Shown: positions 1-9,331, counted from the first letter of the stretch. The stretch is DNA of 64,000 nucleotides from Actinomyces qiguomingii (GCF_004102025.1 NZ_CP025228.1:682001-746000), one strand, 5' to 3'. Notes: generated from the sequence alone by a model not told the origin. Numbers and translations: made by a program.

Positions 1-2
1 CC

Positions 3-344
3 GCCATCTTCCGCGAATTCGGTGAGCGCGGCCGCATTGCCGCCGCCCATGTGCGCAACGTCAAGCACCTGGGGCCCAAGCATTTCCAGGAGGCGCAGCA
101 CCTGTCTGCCGACGGCAGCCTGGACATGGCGGCCATCGTGGAGGCCATCTACGACACCTGCCCCGACGTGTACGTGCGCCCGGACCACGGTCGCATGATC
201 TGGGGCGAGACCGGCCGCCCCGGCTACCCCTTGTACGACCGCGCCCTGGGTGCCACCTACATAAACGGCCTGTACGAGGCCACCGCCAAGCTCAAGTCCC
301 GCCCCGCCCCCAAAGTCCCCGCCCCGCGAGTTCGGTCGAAATAA
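3..344 (+). CDS. uxuA: Mannonate dehydratase, C-terminal part
   Basis: This is the 3' end of a gene that begins before the window. UxuA dehydrates D-mannonate to 2-keto-3-deoxygluconate (KDG) in the cytoplasmic glucuronate pathway. The visible 113 residues carry the family's C-terminal signature: HVRNVK, then [12 protein letters not shown], then [17 protein letters not shown]. The upstream limit is the window edge, not a start codon. The last few codons (RVRSK and TAA) lie inside a copy of the 22-bp repeat that recurs elsewhere in the window, so the natural C-terminus may have been replaced. It is followed on the same strand by eda and kdgK, which take KDG to pyruvate and glyceraldehyde-3-phosphate, supporting a glucuronate operon. 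Confidence 0.9.
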   Translation, partial: AIFREFGERGRIAAAHVRNVKHLGPKHFQEAQHLSADGSLDMAAIVEAIYDTCPDVYVRPDHGRMIWGETGRPGYPLYDRALGATYINGLYEATAKLKSRPAPKVPAPRVRSK

Positions 345-365
345 CCATCGAGATCGGTAGATATG
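327..365 (+). repeat. 22-bp repeat, about 1.8 units
   Basis: One full unit, 344-365 (ACCATCGAGATCGGT then AGATATG), follows a partial unit at 327-343 (CGAGTTCGGTCGAAATA). The same unit occurs at 6303-6390, 28150-28204 and 62650-62704. Here it overlaps the last codons and the stop of uxuA. Confidence 0.85.
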
Positions 366-458
366 GTTGCTGGAGCGGGTGGCGAGGGTGAGGCCGGTTC
401 ACGCGACCAGTTGAGACCAGGCGCCCGCCGTCAAGTGGGGGCGCGCAAAGGAGTGCTA

Positions 459-1136
459 ATGACAGGAACGACTCACACACCTGACCGGGGCGATTGCGCA
501 GCGTCGCGCCTGACCACAATCCTGGCCGCGAACCCGGTGGTGCCCGTCGTCGTCGTCGATTCCGCGCAGGACGGCGTCAGTGTTGGCCGGGCGCTAGTTG
601 CCGGCGGCATCACGACGGCGGAGGTCACCTTCCGCACCGCGGCGGGCGCCGACGCCATCCGTGCCATGCAGGACATTGAGGGTCTGACGGTCGGCGCCGG
701 CACCGTCATCAACACCGCGCAGGTCGAGGCCGCCGTCGCCGCCGGTGCGAAATACATCGTCTCACCGGGCTTCAGCGCCGACGTCGTACGGGCCACTGTC
801 GACGCCGGGATCGCCTCCCTGCCCGCCTGCTCCGACGCCTCCTGGATCATGGCAGCTCTTGAGCTCGGCATCGGTACGGTCAAGTTCTTTCCCGCGTCCA
901 TCAATGGCGGCGTGCCCGCTATAAAGGCACTGTCTGCGGTATTCCCGAGTCTGGGCTTTGTGCCCACCGGCGGAATAAACGCCGCCAACCTGGCGCAATA
1001 CCTGGCGGTGGACGCCGTCCGGGCCTGCGGCGGCTCCTGGATGGTAAAGAAAGACTTGGTGGCGGCGGGCGACTGGGAGCAGATCACCCGCCTGTCCGCC
1101 CAGGCCATGACGATTGCGAAGGAGGCCGGCCGATGA
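459..1136 (+). CDS. eda: KDPG/KHG aldolase (class I)
   Basis: This aldolase cleaves 2-keto-3-deoxy-6-phosphogluconate to pyruvate and glyceraldehyde-3-phosphate. The ATG at 459 is preceded by AAAGGAG at a good distance and gives 225 residues, close to the family's usual length; the frame is open further upstream but without a ribosome site. The Schiff-base lysine is K142 in GTVKFFPAS, and the general-base glutamate is E55 in TTAEVTFRT. The GAGTV and PTGGI phosphate-binding loops are also present. The stop overlaps the kdgK start (ATGA), so the two are probably translationally coupled. Confidence 0.92.
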   Translation: MTGTTHTPDRGDCAASRLTTILAANPVVPVVVVDSAQDGVSVGRALVAGGITTAEVTFRTAAGADAIRAMQDIEGLTVGAGTVINTAQVEAAVAAGAKYIVSPGFSADVVRATVDAGIASLPACSDASWIMAALELGIGTVKFFPASINGGVPAIKALSAVFPSLGFVPTGGINAANLAQYLAVDAVRACGGSWMVKKDLVAAGDWEQITRLSAQAMTIAKEAGR

Positions 1137-2281
1137 GCACCCTAACCGCGAAAACAGCAAACAGCGAAGCCTCCACCATCGCCGGATCGCTCCGGCCGCT
1201 GCCCGCCGAGGAGTGCCGCTACGACGTCGTCTCCCTGGGGGAGGTGATGCTGCGCCTGGACCCGGGGGAGGGGCGGGTGCGTACGGCCCGTCGCTTCGAG
1301 GTCTGGGAGGGCGGTGGCGAGTACAACGTCGCCCGCGGCCTGTCCCGCTGCTTCGGCCTGCGTGCGGGCGTGGTCACCGCGCTCGCGGACAACGAAGTCG
1401 GCCACCTGATCGAGGGCATGATCCTGGCCGGCGGCGTCGACCCGATGATCACCTGGGCGCCGTATGACGGCATCGGCCGCACCGTGCGCAACGGCTTGAA
1501 CTTCACCGAACGCGGTTTCGGCCTGCGTGGCGCCCTGGGCGTGTCCGACCGCGGGAACACTGCCATTGCCCAGCTGCGGCCCGACGACGTCGACTTCGAG
1601 CACCTGTTCGGCACCCTCGGGGTGCGTTGGCTGCACACCGGCGGCATCTTCGCCGCGCTGTCCGAGTCGGCCGCCGAAGTCGCGCAGGCCGCCATGACCG
1701 CGGCCCGCCGCCACGGCACGATCGTCTCCTACGACCTGAACTACCGTCCCTCCCTGTGGCAGGGGATCGGCGGCATTGAACGGGCCCAGGAGGTCAACCG
1801 GCGTCTGGCGCGCCTGGTGGACGTCATGATCGGCAATGAGGAGGATTTCACCGCCTCCCTCGGCTATCAGGTGGAGGGCGTGGACGCGGGCCTGTCCAAG
1901 CTGGACACCACCGCCTTTGAGCACATGATCGAGCGGGTCACTGCCGACTTCGACAACTTCAAGGTCGCGGCCACCACCCTGCGCCAGGTGCGTACTGCCA
2001 CCATCAACGACTGGTCGGCGATCGCCTGGTCGCTCCAGGACGGTTTTGTGCGTTCCACCGAGCGTCCAGGTCTGGAGATCCTCGACCGCGTCGGCGGCGG
2101 CGACTCCTTCGCCTCCGGCCTCATTTACGGACTGCTCGACACCGGGGATCTGGCCACTGCCGTCGAGTACGGTGCCGCACACGGCGCCCTGGCGATGACC
2201 ACGCCCGGTGATACCACTATGGCCACCAAGGCCGAGGTGCTTCGGCTGGCCGCCGGTGGCGGCGCCCGCGTGCAGCGCTGA
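1133..2281 (+). CDS. kdgK: 2-keto-3-deoxygluconate kinase (PfkB family)
   Basis: It probably phosphorylates KDG to KDPG, the substrate of the preceding aldolase. The 382-residue protein has the PfkB fold: a GE(V)MLRLDPG start to the sugar domain, a GGGEYNVA motif near residue 63, and the C-terminal DRVGGGDSFASGL signature with catalytic base D324. It overlaps eda by 4 bp. An N-terminal extension of about 25 residues precedes the usual family start, so translation might begin later, although the ATGA overlap favours the start given. The sugar specificity is inferred from uxuA and eda next to it. Confidence 0.85.
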   Translation: MSTLTAKTANSEASTIAGSLRPLPAEECRYDVVSLGEVMLRLDPGEGRVRTARRFEVWEGGGEYNVARGLSRCFGLRAGVVTALADNEVGHLIEGMILAGGVDPMITWAPYDGIGRTVRNGLNFTERGFGLRGALGVSDRGNTAIAQLRPDDVDFEHLFGTLGVRWLHTGGIFAALSESAAEVAQAAMTAARRHGTIVSYDLNYRPSLWQGIGGIERAQEVNRRLARLVDVMIGNEEDFTASLGYQVEGVDAGLSKLDTTAFEHMIERVTADFDNFKVAATTLRQVRTATINDWSAIAWSLQDGFVRSTERPGLEILDRVGGGDSFASGLIYGLLDTGDLATAVEYGAAHGALAMTTPGDTTMATKAEVLRLAAGGGARVQR

Positions 2282-2302
2282 GTCGACGACGGCGCTGCGG
2301 AC

Positions 2303-3571
2303 TCACATCCAGGCGACCGGGTCGGCGACGACCTCCTCCAGCAGCGACCAGGCGGCTCCGGTTACCGCCGGGGTCTGATCCTGGGAGGTGGTGATGATCT
2401 CCGGGACGGACCAGCGGGATGACAGCACTCGGCGGCGCAACTCCTCCTCCAGTTCTGGACGCAGGATGTCGGCCAGCGGGGCCAGATGCCCGCCCAGGAT
2501 CACCGTGGGTATGTCCAGAATGTTGATGGCGGCGCTCAGGCCGACGCCGAGCGCCTGCGCGGCGCGGCTAACGGCCCGTCGCGCGGCCGGATCGTCGTTC
2601 TTCCACGCCGTCACCAGTGCTTGCGGCTCCGCGACCTCGTCCAGTCCGGCGGCGGCCAGTATGCGACGGCGGCCCGCATAGCGCTCCACGCAGCCGTGGT
2701 TGCCGCAGGTGCACAGCGGCCCGGTGGGGTCGACCTGAATGTGTCCGACCTCGCCGGCGAAGCCCGAGACTCCGAGCATGACCCGGTTGTCACGCACAAT
2801 ACCGGCACCGATGCCGTTCTCGCCGGACAGATAGATGTAGGAGGGCGCCGAATGGGGGGCGGCGGGCCGCTCGCGTCCGGCTGTGAGAGCGCCGAAGTCG
2901 GCCTCGTTGCCCAGATGCAGCACCAGACCGTTGGGCTGCAGCACCTCGGTGAGGAATGGTCGCGGGTCGATCCGCTCCCAGCCCAGGTTGGGGGCGCGTA
3001 GCAGCGTCTCATGCGATACCAGACCGGGTAGAGCAATGGCCGCGCCGACCTTGCGGGCCCGGCATACGGCGTCCAGGGACAGCACATCGGTGATCAGCTC
3101 CGCCAGCCTGGGGAAGACCTCGGCGGGATCGGAGGCCTCGAAATCGTCTAACACGACTCGCTCGGCCAGCACGTCGCCGGACAGATCGATGGCCCGTACC
3201 GCCATGTGGGAAACATTCACCTCCAGGCCAATGGCCACAAAGGTACCCCGGGCCGGTGTGAGCGGAACCGCCGGCCGACCCGGCCCGGAGGCCGGCGAGG
3301 GCTCCAGCTCCGTCAGGATTCCGGCCGCCACCAGGTCGTCGGCCAGACGGGAGGCGGTTGAACGGGTCATCCCGGTTGCGGCGGCCACGGCGGCGCGCGA
3401 CACGGGCTCGGGTGCGGCGAAGACGTGACCGGCCAGCAGGGCCAGATTCGCCGTGCGCAGACTGGACTGCCGGGCGGAGACGGGGGAGACGGACGCCGGG
3501 CGAGGGCTTGAGGACGACGTCGCCGACGTCGTTCGGGCTTCAGACACGTCTTGACCATACCGCACGTTCAT
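2303..3571 (-). CDS. ROK-family transcriptional repressor, XylR-like
   Basis: This is a cytoplasmic regulator with an N-terminal winged helix (about residues 35-95, including [20 protein letters not shown]) followed by a ROK sugar-kinase-like domain. The zinc-binding ROK signature [10 protein letters not shown] is intact, as is the GEVGH motif. It is divergent from xylA-xylB with only 44 bp between the start codons, the usual arrangement for a xylose-responsive XylR. The ATG at 3571 is the longest choice; the predicted xylA -35 box lies inside its first codons, so a GTG nearer 3547 may be the true start. Xylose as effector is inferred from context. Confidence 0.85.
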   Translation of the reverse strand: MNVRYGQDVSEARTTSATSSSSPRPASVSPVSARQSSLRTANLALLAGHVFAAPEPVSRAAVAAATGMTRSTASRLADDLVAAGILTELEPSPASGPGRPAVPLTPARGTFVAIGLEVNVSHMAVRAIDLSGDVLAERVVLDDFEASDPAEVFPRLAELITDVLSLDAVCRARKVGAAIALPGLVSHETLLRAPNLGWERIDPRPFLTEVLQPNGLVLHLGNEADFGALTAGRERPAAPHSAPSYIYLSGENGIGAGIVRDNRVMLGVSGFAGEVGHIQVDPTGPLCTCGNHGCVERYAGRRRILAAAGLDEVAEPQALVTAWKNDDPAARRAVSRAAQALGVGLSAAINILDIPTVILGGHLAPLADILRPELEEELRRRVLSSRWSVPEIITTSQDQTPAVTGAAWSLLEEVVADPVAWM

Positions 3572-3579
3572 GGCATAGT
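3551..3579 (+). promoter_or_regulatory. Predicted xylA promoter
   Basis: TTGACC at 3551-3556 and CATAGT at 3574-3579 are separated by 17 bp, upstream of the xylA ribosome site. The -35 box overlaps the start of the divergent ROK gene, so repressor binding here would affect both directions. Confidence 0.5.
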
Positions 3580-3615
3580 TGCGTCAGCGAACAAAATCCG
3601 GCTCGAGGAGGAACC

Positions 3616-4797
3616 ATGGTTCGTAAGCCCACCAAGGAAGACAAGTTCTCATTCGGTCTGTGGACCGTCGGCTGGTTGGCCGCCGACCCCTTCGGCGACA
3701 CCACCCGCACGGCGCTCAAGCCCTGGGAGTACGCGGACAAGCTCGCCGAACTGGGTGCCTGGGGCATCACCTTCCACGACAATGACGTCTTCCCCTTCGA
3801 CGCCACCGACGCCGAGCGCGCGGAAATCGTCGGCAAGCTCAAGGACACGGTGGATGCCACGGGCCTGACCATCGAGATGGTCACCACCAATACCTTCACC
3901 CACCCGATCTTCAAGGACGGCGGACTGACCAATAACGACCGCGCCATCCGCCGCTTCGGCCTGCGCAAGATCCTGCGCAATGTGGATCTGGCGGCCGAGC
4001 TCGGGGCCACCACCTTCGTCATGTGGGGCGGCCGCGAGGGCGCCGAATACGACTCCTCCAAGGATCTGGGCGCGGTGTTCGACCGCTACAAGGAAGGCCT
4101 GGACACGGTCGCCCAGTACATTAAGGACCAGGGCTACAACCTGCGCATCGGTCTGGAGCCTAAGCCGAACGAGCCGCGCGGCGACATCTTCCTGCCCACC
4201 GTCGGCCACGCCCTGGCGCTGATCGCCGAGCTGGACAACGGCGACGTCGTCGGCCTGAACCCGGAGGTCGGCCACGAGCAGATGGCGGGTCTGAACTACA
4301 CCCACGCCCTGGCACAGGCGCTCAACGCCGGCAAGCTCTTCCACATCGACCTCAACGGCCAGAAGGGCCTTAAGTACGACCAGGACCTGGTCTTCGGCCA
4401 CGGCGACCTACTCAGCGCCTTCTTCACCGTGGACCTGCTGGTCAACGGTTTCCCCAGCGGCGGCCCCCGCTACGAGGGTCCTATCCACTTCGACTACAAG
4501 CCCTCCCGCACCGATGGCATCGACGGCGTGTGGGAGTCCGCGGCCGCCAATATGGAGATGTTCATCCAGCTGGCGGACAAGGCCCGCGCCTTCCGCGCCG
4601 ACCCGGAGGTTCAGGAGGCGCTCAAGCTCTCCGGCATCTACGAGCTAGCCGAGCCGACCCTGGGTGAGGGGGAGACCATCGCCGATTTGCTCGCCGACCG
4701 CAGCGCCTACGAGGACTTCGACGCCGAGGCGGCCGCCGCCCGCGACTACCACTTCGTCAACCTGCACGAGAAGGCCGTTCAGCACCTCATTAGCTGA
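3616..4797 (+). CDS. xylA: Xylose isomerase
   Basis: This enzyme interconverts D-xylose and D-xylulose in the cytoplasm. The 393-residue length is typical of the short actinobacterial class. Catalytic residues fall at the same numbers as in the well-studied Streptomyces enzymes: H54 and D57 in FHDND, and E181 and K183 in GLEPKP. The second metal-ligand cluster NPEVGHEQM and the C-terminal [10 protein letters not shown] motif are present. The ATG at 3616 follows GAGGAGG. It is the first gene of a two-gene operon with xylB, 21 bp downstream, and is divergent from the ROK repressor. Confidence 0.97.
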   Translation: MVRKPTKEDKFSFGLWTVGWLAADPFGDTTRTALKPWEYADKLAELGAWGITFHDNDVFPFDATDAERAEIVGKLKDTVDATGLTIEMVTTNTFTHPIFKDGGLTNNDRAIRRFGLRKILRNVDLAAELGATTFVMWGGREGAEYDSSKDLGAVFDRYKEGLDTVAQYIKDQGYNLRIGLEPKPNEPRGDIFLPTVGHALALIAELDNGDVVGLNPEVGHEQMAGLNYTHALAQALNAGKLFHIDLNGQKGLKYDQDLVFGHGDLLSAFFTVDLLVNGFPSGGPRYEGPIHFDYKPSRTDGIDGVWESAAANMEMFIQLADKARAFRADPEVQEALKLSGIYELAEPTLGEGETIADLLADRSAYEDFDAEAAAARDYHFVNLHEKAVQHLIS

Positions 4798-4818
4798 ACG
4801 CGCGGAAGGAGATTTCTC

Positions 4819-6297
4819 ATGACCCTCGTCGCCGGCGTCGACTCCTCGACGCAGTCCTGCAAGCTAGTTGTCCGCGACGCCGTCTCCGGCGCCCTGGTGC
4901 GTGAGGCCAAGGCCTCGCATCCGGATGGCTCTGAAATCCACCCGGACCACTGGTGGGCCGCGCTGAACCAGGTGATCGACGCCGTCGGCGGGCTGGACGA
5001 CGTTGGCGCCCTGAGCGTGGGCGGCCAGCAGCACGGCATGGTGGCGCTGGACGCCGACGGCGAGGTCATCCGCCCCGCCCTGTTGTGGAACGACACCCGC
5101 AGCGCCGGCGCCGCCCGCGACCTGATCCGCGAGCTCGGCGACGGCGACGAGGCCGCCGGCCGCAAGGCCTGGGCCGACGCCGTCGGCTCGGTGTTGGTGG
5201 CCTCGCTGACCATCACCAAGCTGCGCTGGCTGGCTGACCATGAGCCCGAGAACGCCGCGCGGATCGCCGCCGTGTGCCTGCCGCACGACTGGCTCACCTG
5301 GAAGCTGTCCGGCGCCACCTCGCTGGACACCCTGGTCACCGACCGCTCCGATGCCTCCGGCACCGGCTATTTCGACTCGGTGACCAACACCTACCGCCGC
5401 GACCTGCTCGCGCTCGCCCTACGCCGCAGCGAGGCGGAGGTGGAAGACATCGTGCTGCCGCGCGTCGTCGCTCCGCACGAGGAGGCTGGCCGCGGCGGGG
5501 TCCTTACCGCGCCGTCGGGTCGGGAGCGGGATCTGAGCCACCTGGTGCTCGGGCCGGGCTGCGGGGACAATGCCGGCGCCGCCCTCGGGCTCGGCCTGCG
5601 CCCGGGCGCCACCAGCGTCTCCCTGGGCACCTCCGGCGTGGTCGCCGCGGTCTCGGCCACCCCCACCCATGACGCCTCCGGGCTGGTCACTGGTTTCGCC
5701 GACGCCACCGGCGCCTTCCTGCCGCTGGCCTGCACGCTGAACGCCGCCCGTATCCTGGACGCTGCCAAGCAGGTGCTGGGGGTGTCGTATGAGGAGTTCG
5801 ACCGGCTCGCCCTGTCCGCCGAACCGGGCGCCGCCGGACTGGTGCACGTGCCCTACCTGGAGGGGGAGCGCACCCCGAATCTGCCGGAGGCCACCGGCAT
5901 GCTCACCGGCATGACCCTGACCTCGCTTACGCCCGCCAATTACGCCCGCGCCGCCGTCGAGGGACTGTTGTGCCTGATGGGGGCCGGTGTGGATGCGGTG
6001 CGTGCTCTGGGGGTAGAGGTCGACGCCGTCACCCTGGTGGGTGGGGGAGTGAAATGGGCCTGCGCCCGGGAACTCGCGCCCGCCGTGCTCGCCGTCCCGG
6101 TGGACGTGCCCGAACCGGGCGAATACGTGGCCAATGGCGCCGCCAAGCAGGCCGCCTGGGTGCTGGCCGGAGGCGAGGAGCCGCCGGTATGGGAGCTCGG
6201 CCCGGTTGAGCACTTGACTGCCGAGCCCCAGCCGCAGGTGCGGGCCGCCTACGACGCGGCCGCGGCCATCGTCGCCGCCGCGCAGCAGGACCACTAA
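4819..6297 (+). CDS. xylB: Xylulokinase (FGGY family)
   Basis: This kinase phosphorylates D-xylulose to xylulose-5-phosphate for the pentose phosphate or phosphoketolase route. It has 492 residues with the FGGY N-terminal ATP loop VDSSTQSCK, the xylulokinase motif [10 protein letters not shown], the LWNDTR substrate loop, the GCGDNAG segment, the [10 protein letters not shown] motif and the C-terminal TLVGGGVKW adenosine loop. GGAAGGAG precedes the ATG. It is co-directional with xylA and ends just before an array of 22-bp repeats. Confidence 0.96.
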   Translation: MTLVAGVDSSTQSCKLVVRDAVSGALVREAKASHPDGSEIHPDHWWAALNQVIDAVGGLDDVGALSVGGQQHGMVALDADGEVIRPALLWNDTRSAGAARDLIRELGDGDEAAGRKAWADAVGSVLVASLTITKLRWLADHEPENAARIAAVCLPHDWLTWKLSGATSLDTLVTDRSDASGTGYFDSVTNTYRRDLLALALRRSEAEVEDIVLPRVVAPHEEAGRGGVLTAPSGRERDLSHLVLGPGCGDNAGAALGLGLRPGATSVSLGTSGVVAAVSATPTHDASGLVTGFADATGAFLPLACTLNAARILDAAKQVLGVSYEEFDRLALSAEPGAAGLVHVPYLEGERTPNLPEATGMLTGMTLTSLTPANYARAAVEGLLCLMGAGVDAVRALGVEVDAVTLVGGGVKWACARELAPAVLAVPVDVPEPGEYVANGAAKQAAWVLAGGEEPPVWELGPVEHLTAEPQPQVRAAYDAAAAIVAAAQQDH

Positions 6298-6302
6298 GAA
6301 CA

Positions 6303-6390
6303 ACCATCGAGTTCGGTCGTTATTACCATCGAGTTCGGTCGGTATTACGATCGAGTTCGGTCGGTATTACGATCGAGTTCGGTCGATATG
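6303..6390 (+). repeat. Four perfect-length 22-bp tandem repeats
   Basis: Units at 6303-6324, 6325-6346, 6347-6368 and 6369-6390 share the core ATCGAGTTCGGTCG followed by an AT-rich tail such as GTATT. The array fills the space between the convergent 3' ends of xylB and the LacI gene. Confidence 0.95.
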
Positions 6391-6399
6391 GCGCCGCCG

Positions 6400-7446
6400 T
6401 TATCCCCGCGGCGGCGCCGTCGAGGCACGTTCGACCAACCGTGTGGGAATTTTGACCGAGCCGATGGTGCGCCTGCTCTTGGTTCCGGTGGAATCCTCCG
6501 CCAAGTCCAGGGCCGCCTCGACTGCTCGCGCCCCCATGGTCTCCAGCGCTTGGTGAATGGTGGTGAGCGGGGGAGCGGCACACTCCGCCAAGAAGGTGTC
6601 GTCATAGCCGACGACGCTGAGTTCGTCGGGAACGGGCACTCCGCGTTGCCGGGCGGCCTCATACACGCCGATCGCGGATACGTCGCAGGCGCACATGACG
6701 GCGGTGGGGCGGCTCGGCGGTGCAATATCGAGCAGACTAAGCCCTGCGCGCAATCCGTTGGCATAGGTGTAGCTGTCTCCCAGGATGAGTGCGGGATCGA
6801 CGTCGAGCCCGGCATCCATCATCGCCGATCGGAATCCGAGCAGGCGTTCGCGCGCAGGCACAGATCGCTCCGGACCGGCCACAAAGGCGATGCGCTGGTG
6901 CCCCAGGGCCAGCAGATGCTGGGTGGCGGCCATGCCCCCATTCCAGTTCGTCGAGGAGATCTCCAGCACCCCGTCCGGAGTCTGCTGGGCCGGATCGACG
7001 GTTATAACCGGCAGCTGGAGCGTATGCGCGGCTTCAATCTGCGCCTCGGACAGCTCCATGGTGACAACAATCAGTGCCAAATGGCCCTCGGCCACGAGCC
7101 GCCGTACCCAGGAATCCGAGGCGGCTTCCCGGCGGTCGGTGAAGGAGCGGACATCAAGGATGGCGCCGTGATCGTGAGCCGCGGCGACCGCCCCAGCGAG
7201 CACCCGGTTGGTGTAGTAGGTATCGAGCGAGTCGAAGACGATTGTGATCGTGGGGGAGCTGCGCTCCGCAGACATCGGTGCCTCATAGCCGAGCTGCTCG
7301 GCCAGTTCGAGGATCTGACGGCGTGTTCGCGCGGAGACATCCTGACGGCCATTGATCGCCTTGGATACCGTGGCGCGCGAGACCTTCGCGGCCGCGGCTA
7401 TGGTGTCAAGCGTGACGCGTTCGCGCGAAGCCACAGCGTCCTCCAT
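6400..7446 (-). CDS. LacI-family regulator, probably of xylan-degradation genes
   Basis: This 348-residue DNA-binding protein starts with the helix-turn-helix VTLDTIAAAAKVSRATVSKAI and continues into a periplasmic-binding-protein-like effector domain. It ends with the common LacI-family tail PTRLVERASTAPP. The ATG at 7446 is chosen because the HTH begins 12 codons later and an AGGGG ribosome site lies upstream; an upstream in-frame ATG exists at 7506. It is divergent from the acetylxylan esterase gene, and the 234-bp gap holds three phased CGAAA boxes. It is visibly a paralogue of the regulator at 20523-21629. The effector is unknown, possibly a xylooligosaccharide. Confidence 0.88.
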   Translation of the reverse strand: MEDAVASRERVTLDTIAAAAKVSRATVSKAINGRQDVSARTRRQILELAEQLGYEAPMSAERSSPTITIVFDSLDTYYTNRVLAGAVAAAHDHGAILDVRSFTDRREAASDSWVRRLVAEGHLALIVVTMELSEAQIEAAHTLQLPVITVDPAQQTPDGVLEISSTNWNGGMAATQHLLALGHQRIAFVAGPERSVPARERLLGFRSAMMDAGLDVDPALILGDSYTYANGLRAGLSLLDIAPPSRPTAVMCACDVSAIGVYEAARQRGVPVPDELSVVGYDDTFLAECAAPPLTTIHQALETMGARAVEAALDLAEDSTGTKSRRTIGSVKIPTRLVERASTAPPRG

Positions 7447-7570
7447 TCTTGGATCGATCCCCTGCCGGTGCGAGTAGAACCGGTGATACAGGTGTTGTCC
7501 CAGCAAGCGTAATGGTCTTCGTCCCGCCCCCTGCGCCGAGATACCCGGAAACGGTCCGAGCGTGCCGGTC

Positions 7571-7635
7571 TTGTATTCGACGGGAGCCGGCCCTTATACT
7601 CCCAGCCGCCCGAAAACAGACGAAAATACACGAAA
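7571..7635 (+). promoter_or_regulatory. Esterase promoter with three 10-bp-phased CGAAA boxes
   Basis: TTGTAT (7571-7576) and TATACT (7595-7600) are 18 bp apart. Directly downstream, CGAAAA at 7611, CGAAAA at 7621 and CGAAAC at 7631 repeat at exact 10-bp steps, so the boxes face the same side of the helix. This would be a natural repressor site for the divergent LacI protein. Confidence 0.5.
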
Positions 7636-7640
7636 CCCGT

Positions 7641-7669
7641 CTGCGGTCCGCCCGACCGAGCGACCGCAG
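7641..7669 (+). other. Leader stem-loop before the esterase gene
   Basis: CTGCGGTC (7641-7648) and GACCGCAG (7662-7669) form a perfect 8-bp stem with a 13-nt loop, ending 11 bp before the esterase start. It could influence translation, or be a second regulator site. Confidence 0.4.
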
Positions 7670-7680
7670 CTCTCCAAGGG

Positions 7681-8688
7681 ATGATGCGCATGGCCGCTCT
7701 CATGGCCGCCCTGCACCCGCAACTCGGCCCGCTTTCGCCGGCGGTCGTGTCGGAGCCGGAGGACTTCGACCGCTTCTGGGCGCGAACGCTGCGCGAGGCG
7801 CGCGGTTACGACCCCGAGGCGCGGACGATTGAGCGCGTCGTCGTCGATCAGCCCCTCACCGAGCTGCGCTACTGGGACTTCTCCTTCAGCGGCTTCGGCG
7901 GCCAGCGGGTGAACGCCTGGCTGTCCCGTCCGGCGAGGGACCTGACCGAAGTGCTGCCCTGCGTGGTGCAGATTCCGGGGTACGGGCGGGGGCGCGGGCT
8001 GCCGGGGGAGGCTCCCCACCTGGCGGCCGCGGGCATGGCGCATCTGCTGCTCGACGTACGCGGGCAGGGATGCGGCTATGGGAGCGGCGGGGACACGCCT
8101 GATCCCCACGACGGCGCCCCGGAGGCCCCCGGCGTTGTCACGCGCGGCATCGCCTCGCCCGAGACGTACTACTACCGGCGCCTCATCGTGGACGCGGTAC
8201 GCTCCGTGGACGCGGTGCGCACACTGCCCGACATCGACGCCGAACGCATCATTGTGATGGGAAACTCGCAGGGAGGCGGCGTCACCCTCGCGGTTGCGGG
8301 ACTGGTGCCCGACCTGTGCGGGGTGACCGTCTCGGTCCCCTTCCTGTGCGATGTGCCGGCGGTGTACCAGTCGGCGCAGGGAGAGCCCTATGCGGAACTC
8401 GCCCGCTACCTGGCGGTGCGGCGAACCGAGCGCGAGCGGGTCTTCCACACCCTGGCCTACGTCGACGGCGTCAACCACGCGCGGCGCGCCCAGGCCCCGT
8501 CGCTGTGGGGCCTGGGGTTGCGCGATACCTGTTGTCCCACCGTGGGCGGCCAACAGGCGCTCGCGGCGTACGCCGGTCCCGCGCAGGCGGAGATCTACCC
8601 GGACAACGGGCATGAGGGCGGCGAGTTCTTCTATCTGCGCCGTCAGCTCGCCTGGATTCGCGAGCGCTGCGCGGCCCCCACGCACTAA
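7681..8688 (+). CDS. Acetylxylan esterase / cephalosporin-C deacetylase family (CE7)
   Basis: It is expected to remove acetyl groups from xylan or xylooligosaccharides. The 335 residues match the AXE1 alpha/beta-hydrolase family: the RGQG oxyanion motif, the GNSQGG nucleophile elbow with S196, and a triad completed by D282 (GLRDTC) and H311 (NGHEGG). No signal peptide is visible, which suits CE7 enzymes acting on imported short oligosaccharides. An ATG at 7681 follows AAGGG; a second ATG at 7690 is also possible. Its stop codon sits inside the apparent target duplication of the element that begins at 8692. Confidence 0.9.
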   Translation: MMRMAALMAALHPQLGPLSPAVVSEPEDFDRFWARTLREARGYDPEARTIERVVVDQPLTELRYWDFSFSGFGGQRVNAWLSRPARDLTEVLPCVVQIPGYGRGRGLPGEAPHLAAAGMAHLLLDVRGQGCGYGSGGDTPDPHDGAPEAPGVVTRGIASPETYYYRRLIVDAVRSVDAVRTLPDIDAERIIVMGNSQGGGVTLAVAGLVPDLCGVTVSVPFLCDVPAVYQSAQGEPYAELARYLAVRRTERERVFHTLAYVDGVNHARRAQAPSLWGLGLRDTCCPTVGGQQALAAYAGPAQAEIYPDNGHEGGEFFYLRRQLAWIRERCAAPTH

Positions 8689-8691
8689 ACG

Positions 8692-9217
8692 GACTCTTGC
8701 GGTTTGCGGGTGTGGTGGTTGGGGGCGGTGGGTGCCGGATCTGCCGAGTGCGTCCTCGCCATCCCCAGGCCCGCGGCTCTCCGCATTCGGGAGGGGCCGG
8801 GTTGATGAGGACGTTCTCGCCGGGCCGGGGGCGTTGTCGGGCGCGCAGGCGCCGCCGGGCCGGGGCGCGGGCCCGGCGTGCGCGCCCGTGCATCCCGGGT
8901 GATGGTTCGGCACTTCGCATGACGGTTCGGCACTTAGCGTGACGGTTCGTCACTTGGCAACAGCGCTTCGGCACTTCCGGCGACGGTACGTACCTCTGGG
9001 TGCCGAACCGTCACAACAAGGTACGAACCGTCGACCACAACGTACGAACCGTCGAGCCAAGGTACGAACCGTCGCGCCAGATCCACCACGGACACCAAGA
9101 CGCCGCCACCTCGGTGTGTCACAAGTGCCGGTCTCAGCGTGTAACAAGTGCCGGTCTCAGCGTGGCACGGCAGCACACCCGGCCGGCGAACCACCACAGC
9201 TCCGAACCGGAGGCGCC
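8692..9217 (+). mobile_element. Non-autonomous element (MITE-like) with ISL3-like ends
   Basis: The left end begins GACTCTTGCGGTTTG and runs into GGTGTGGTGGTT; the right end, read on the other strand, begins GGCGCCTCCGGTTCG and contains TGTGGTGGTT. The flanks ACTAAACG (8684-8691) and ACTAAAAG (9218-9225) match at 7 of 8 positions, the duplication length known for ISL3-family insertions. There is no credible coding sequence. The centre holds many copies of ACGAACCGTC and its complement in opposing orientation. It is homologous along much of its length to the element at 39033-39750. It accounts for most of the 742-bp gap here. Confidence 0.8.
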
Positions 9218-9331
9218 ACTAAAAGTTTCGCTCCTGGGCAATTTATGGCAATCGACTCGTGCGGGTGAGCGCAGGGCTATTATCGCGCTTTTTTCGGCGC
9301 ACCAGCATTTGAGCGTGGCGCGACAAAATGC

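Noticed and set aside
1142..2182. Long minus-strand frame opposite kdgK
   Set aside because: It mirrors a clear PfkB kinase gene; high GC at third positions produces such long antisense frames throughout the window.
6303..6390. CRISPR array
   Set aside because: The units are contiguous 22-bp tandem copies without unique spacers, and no cas genes are present.
8900..9100. Replication origin or iteron array, because of many ACGAACCGTC copies
   Set aside because: No replication genes are nearby and the same sequence is part of a mobile element found a second time at 39033-39750.
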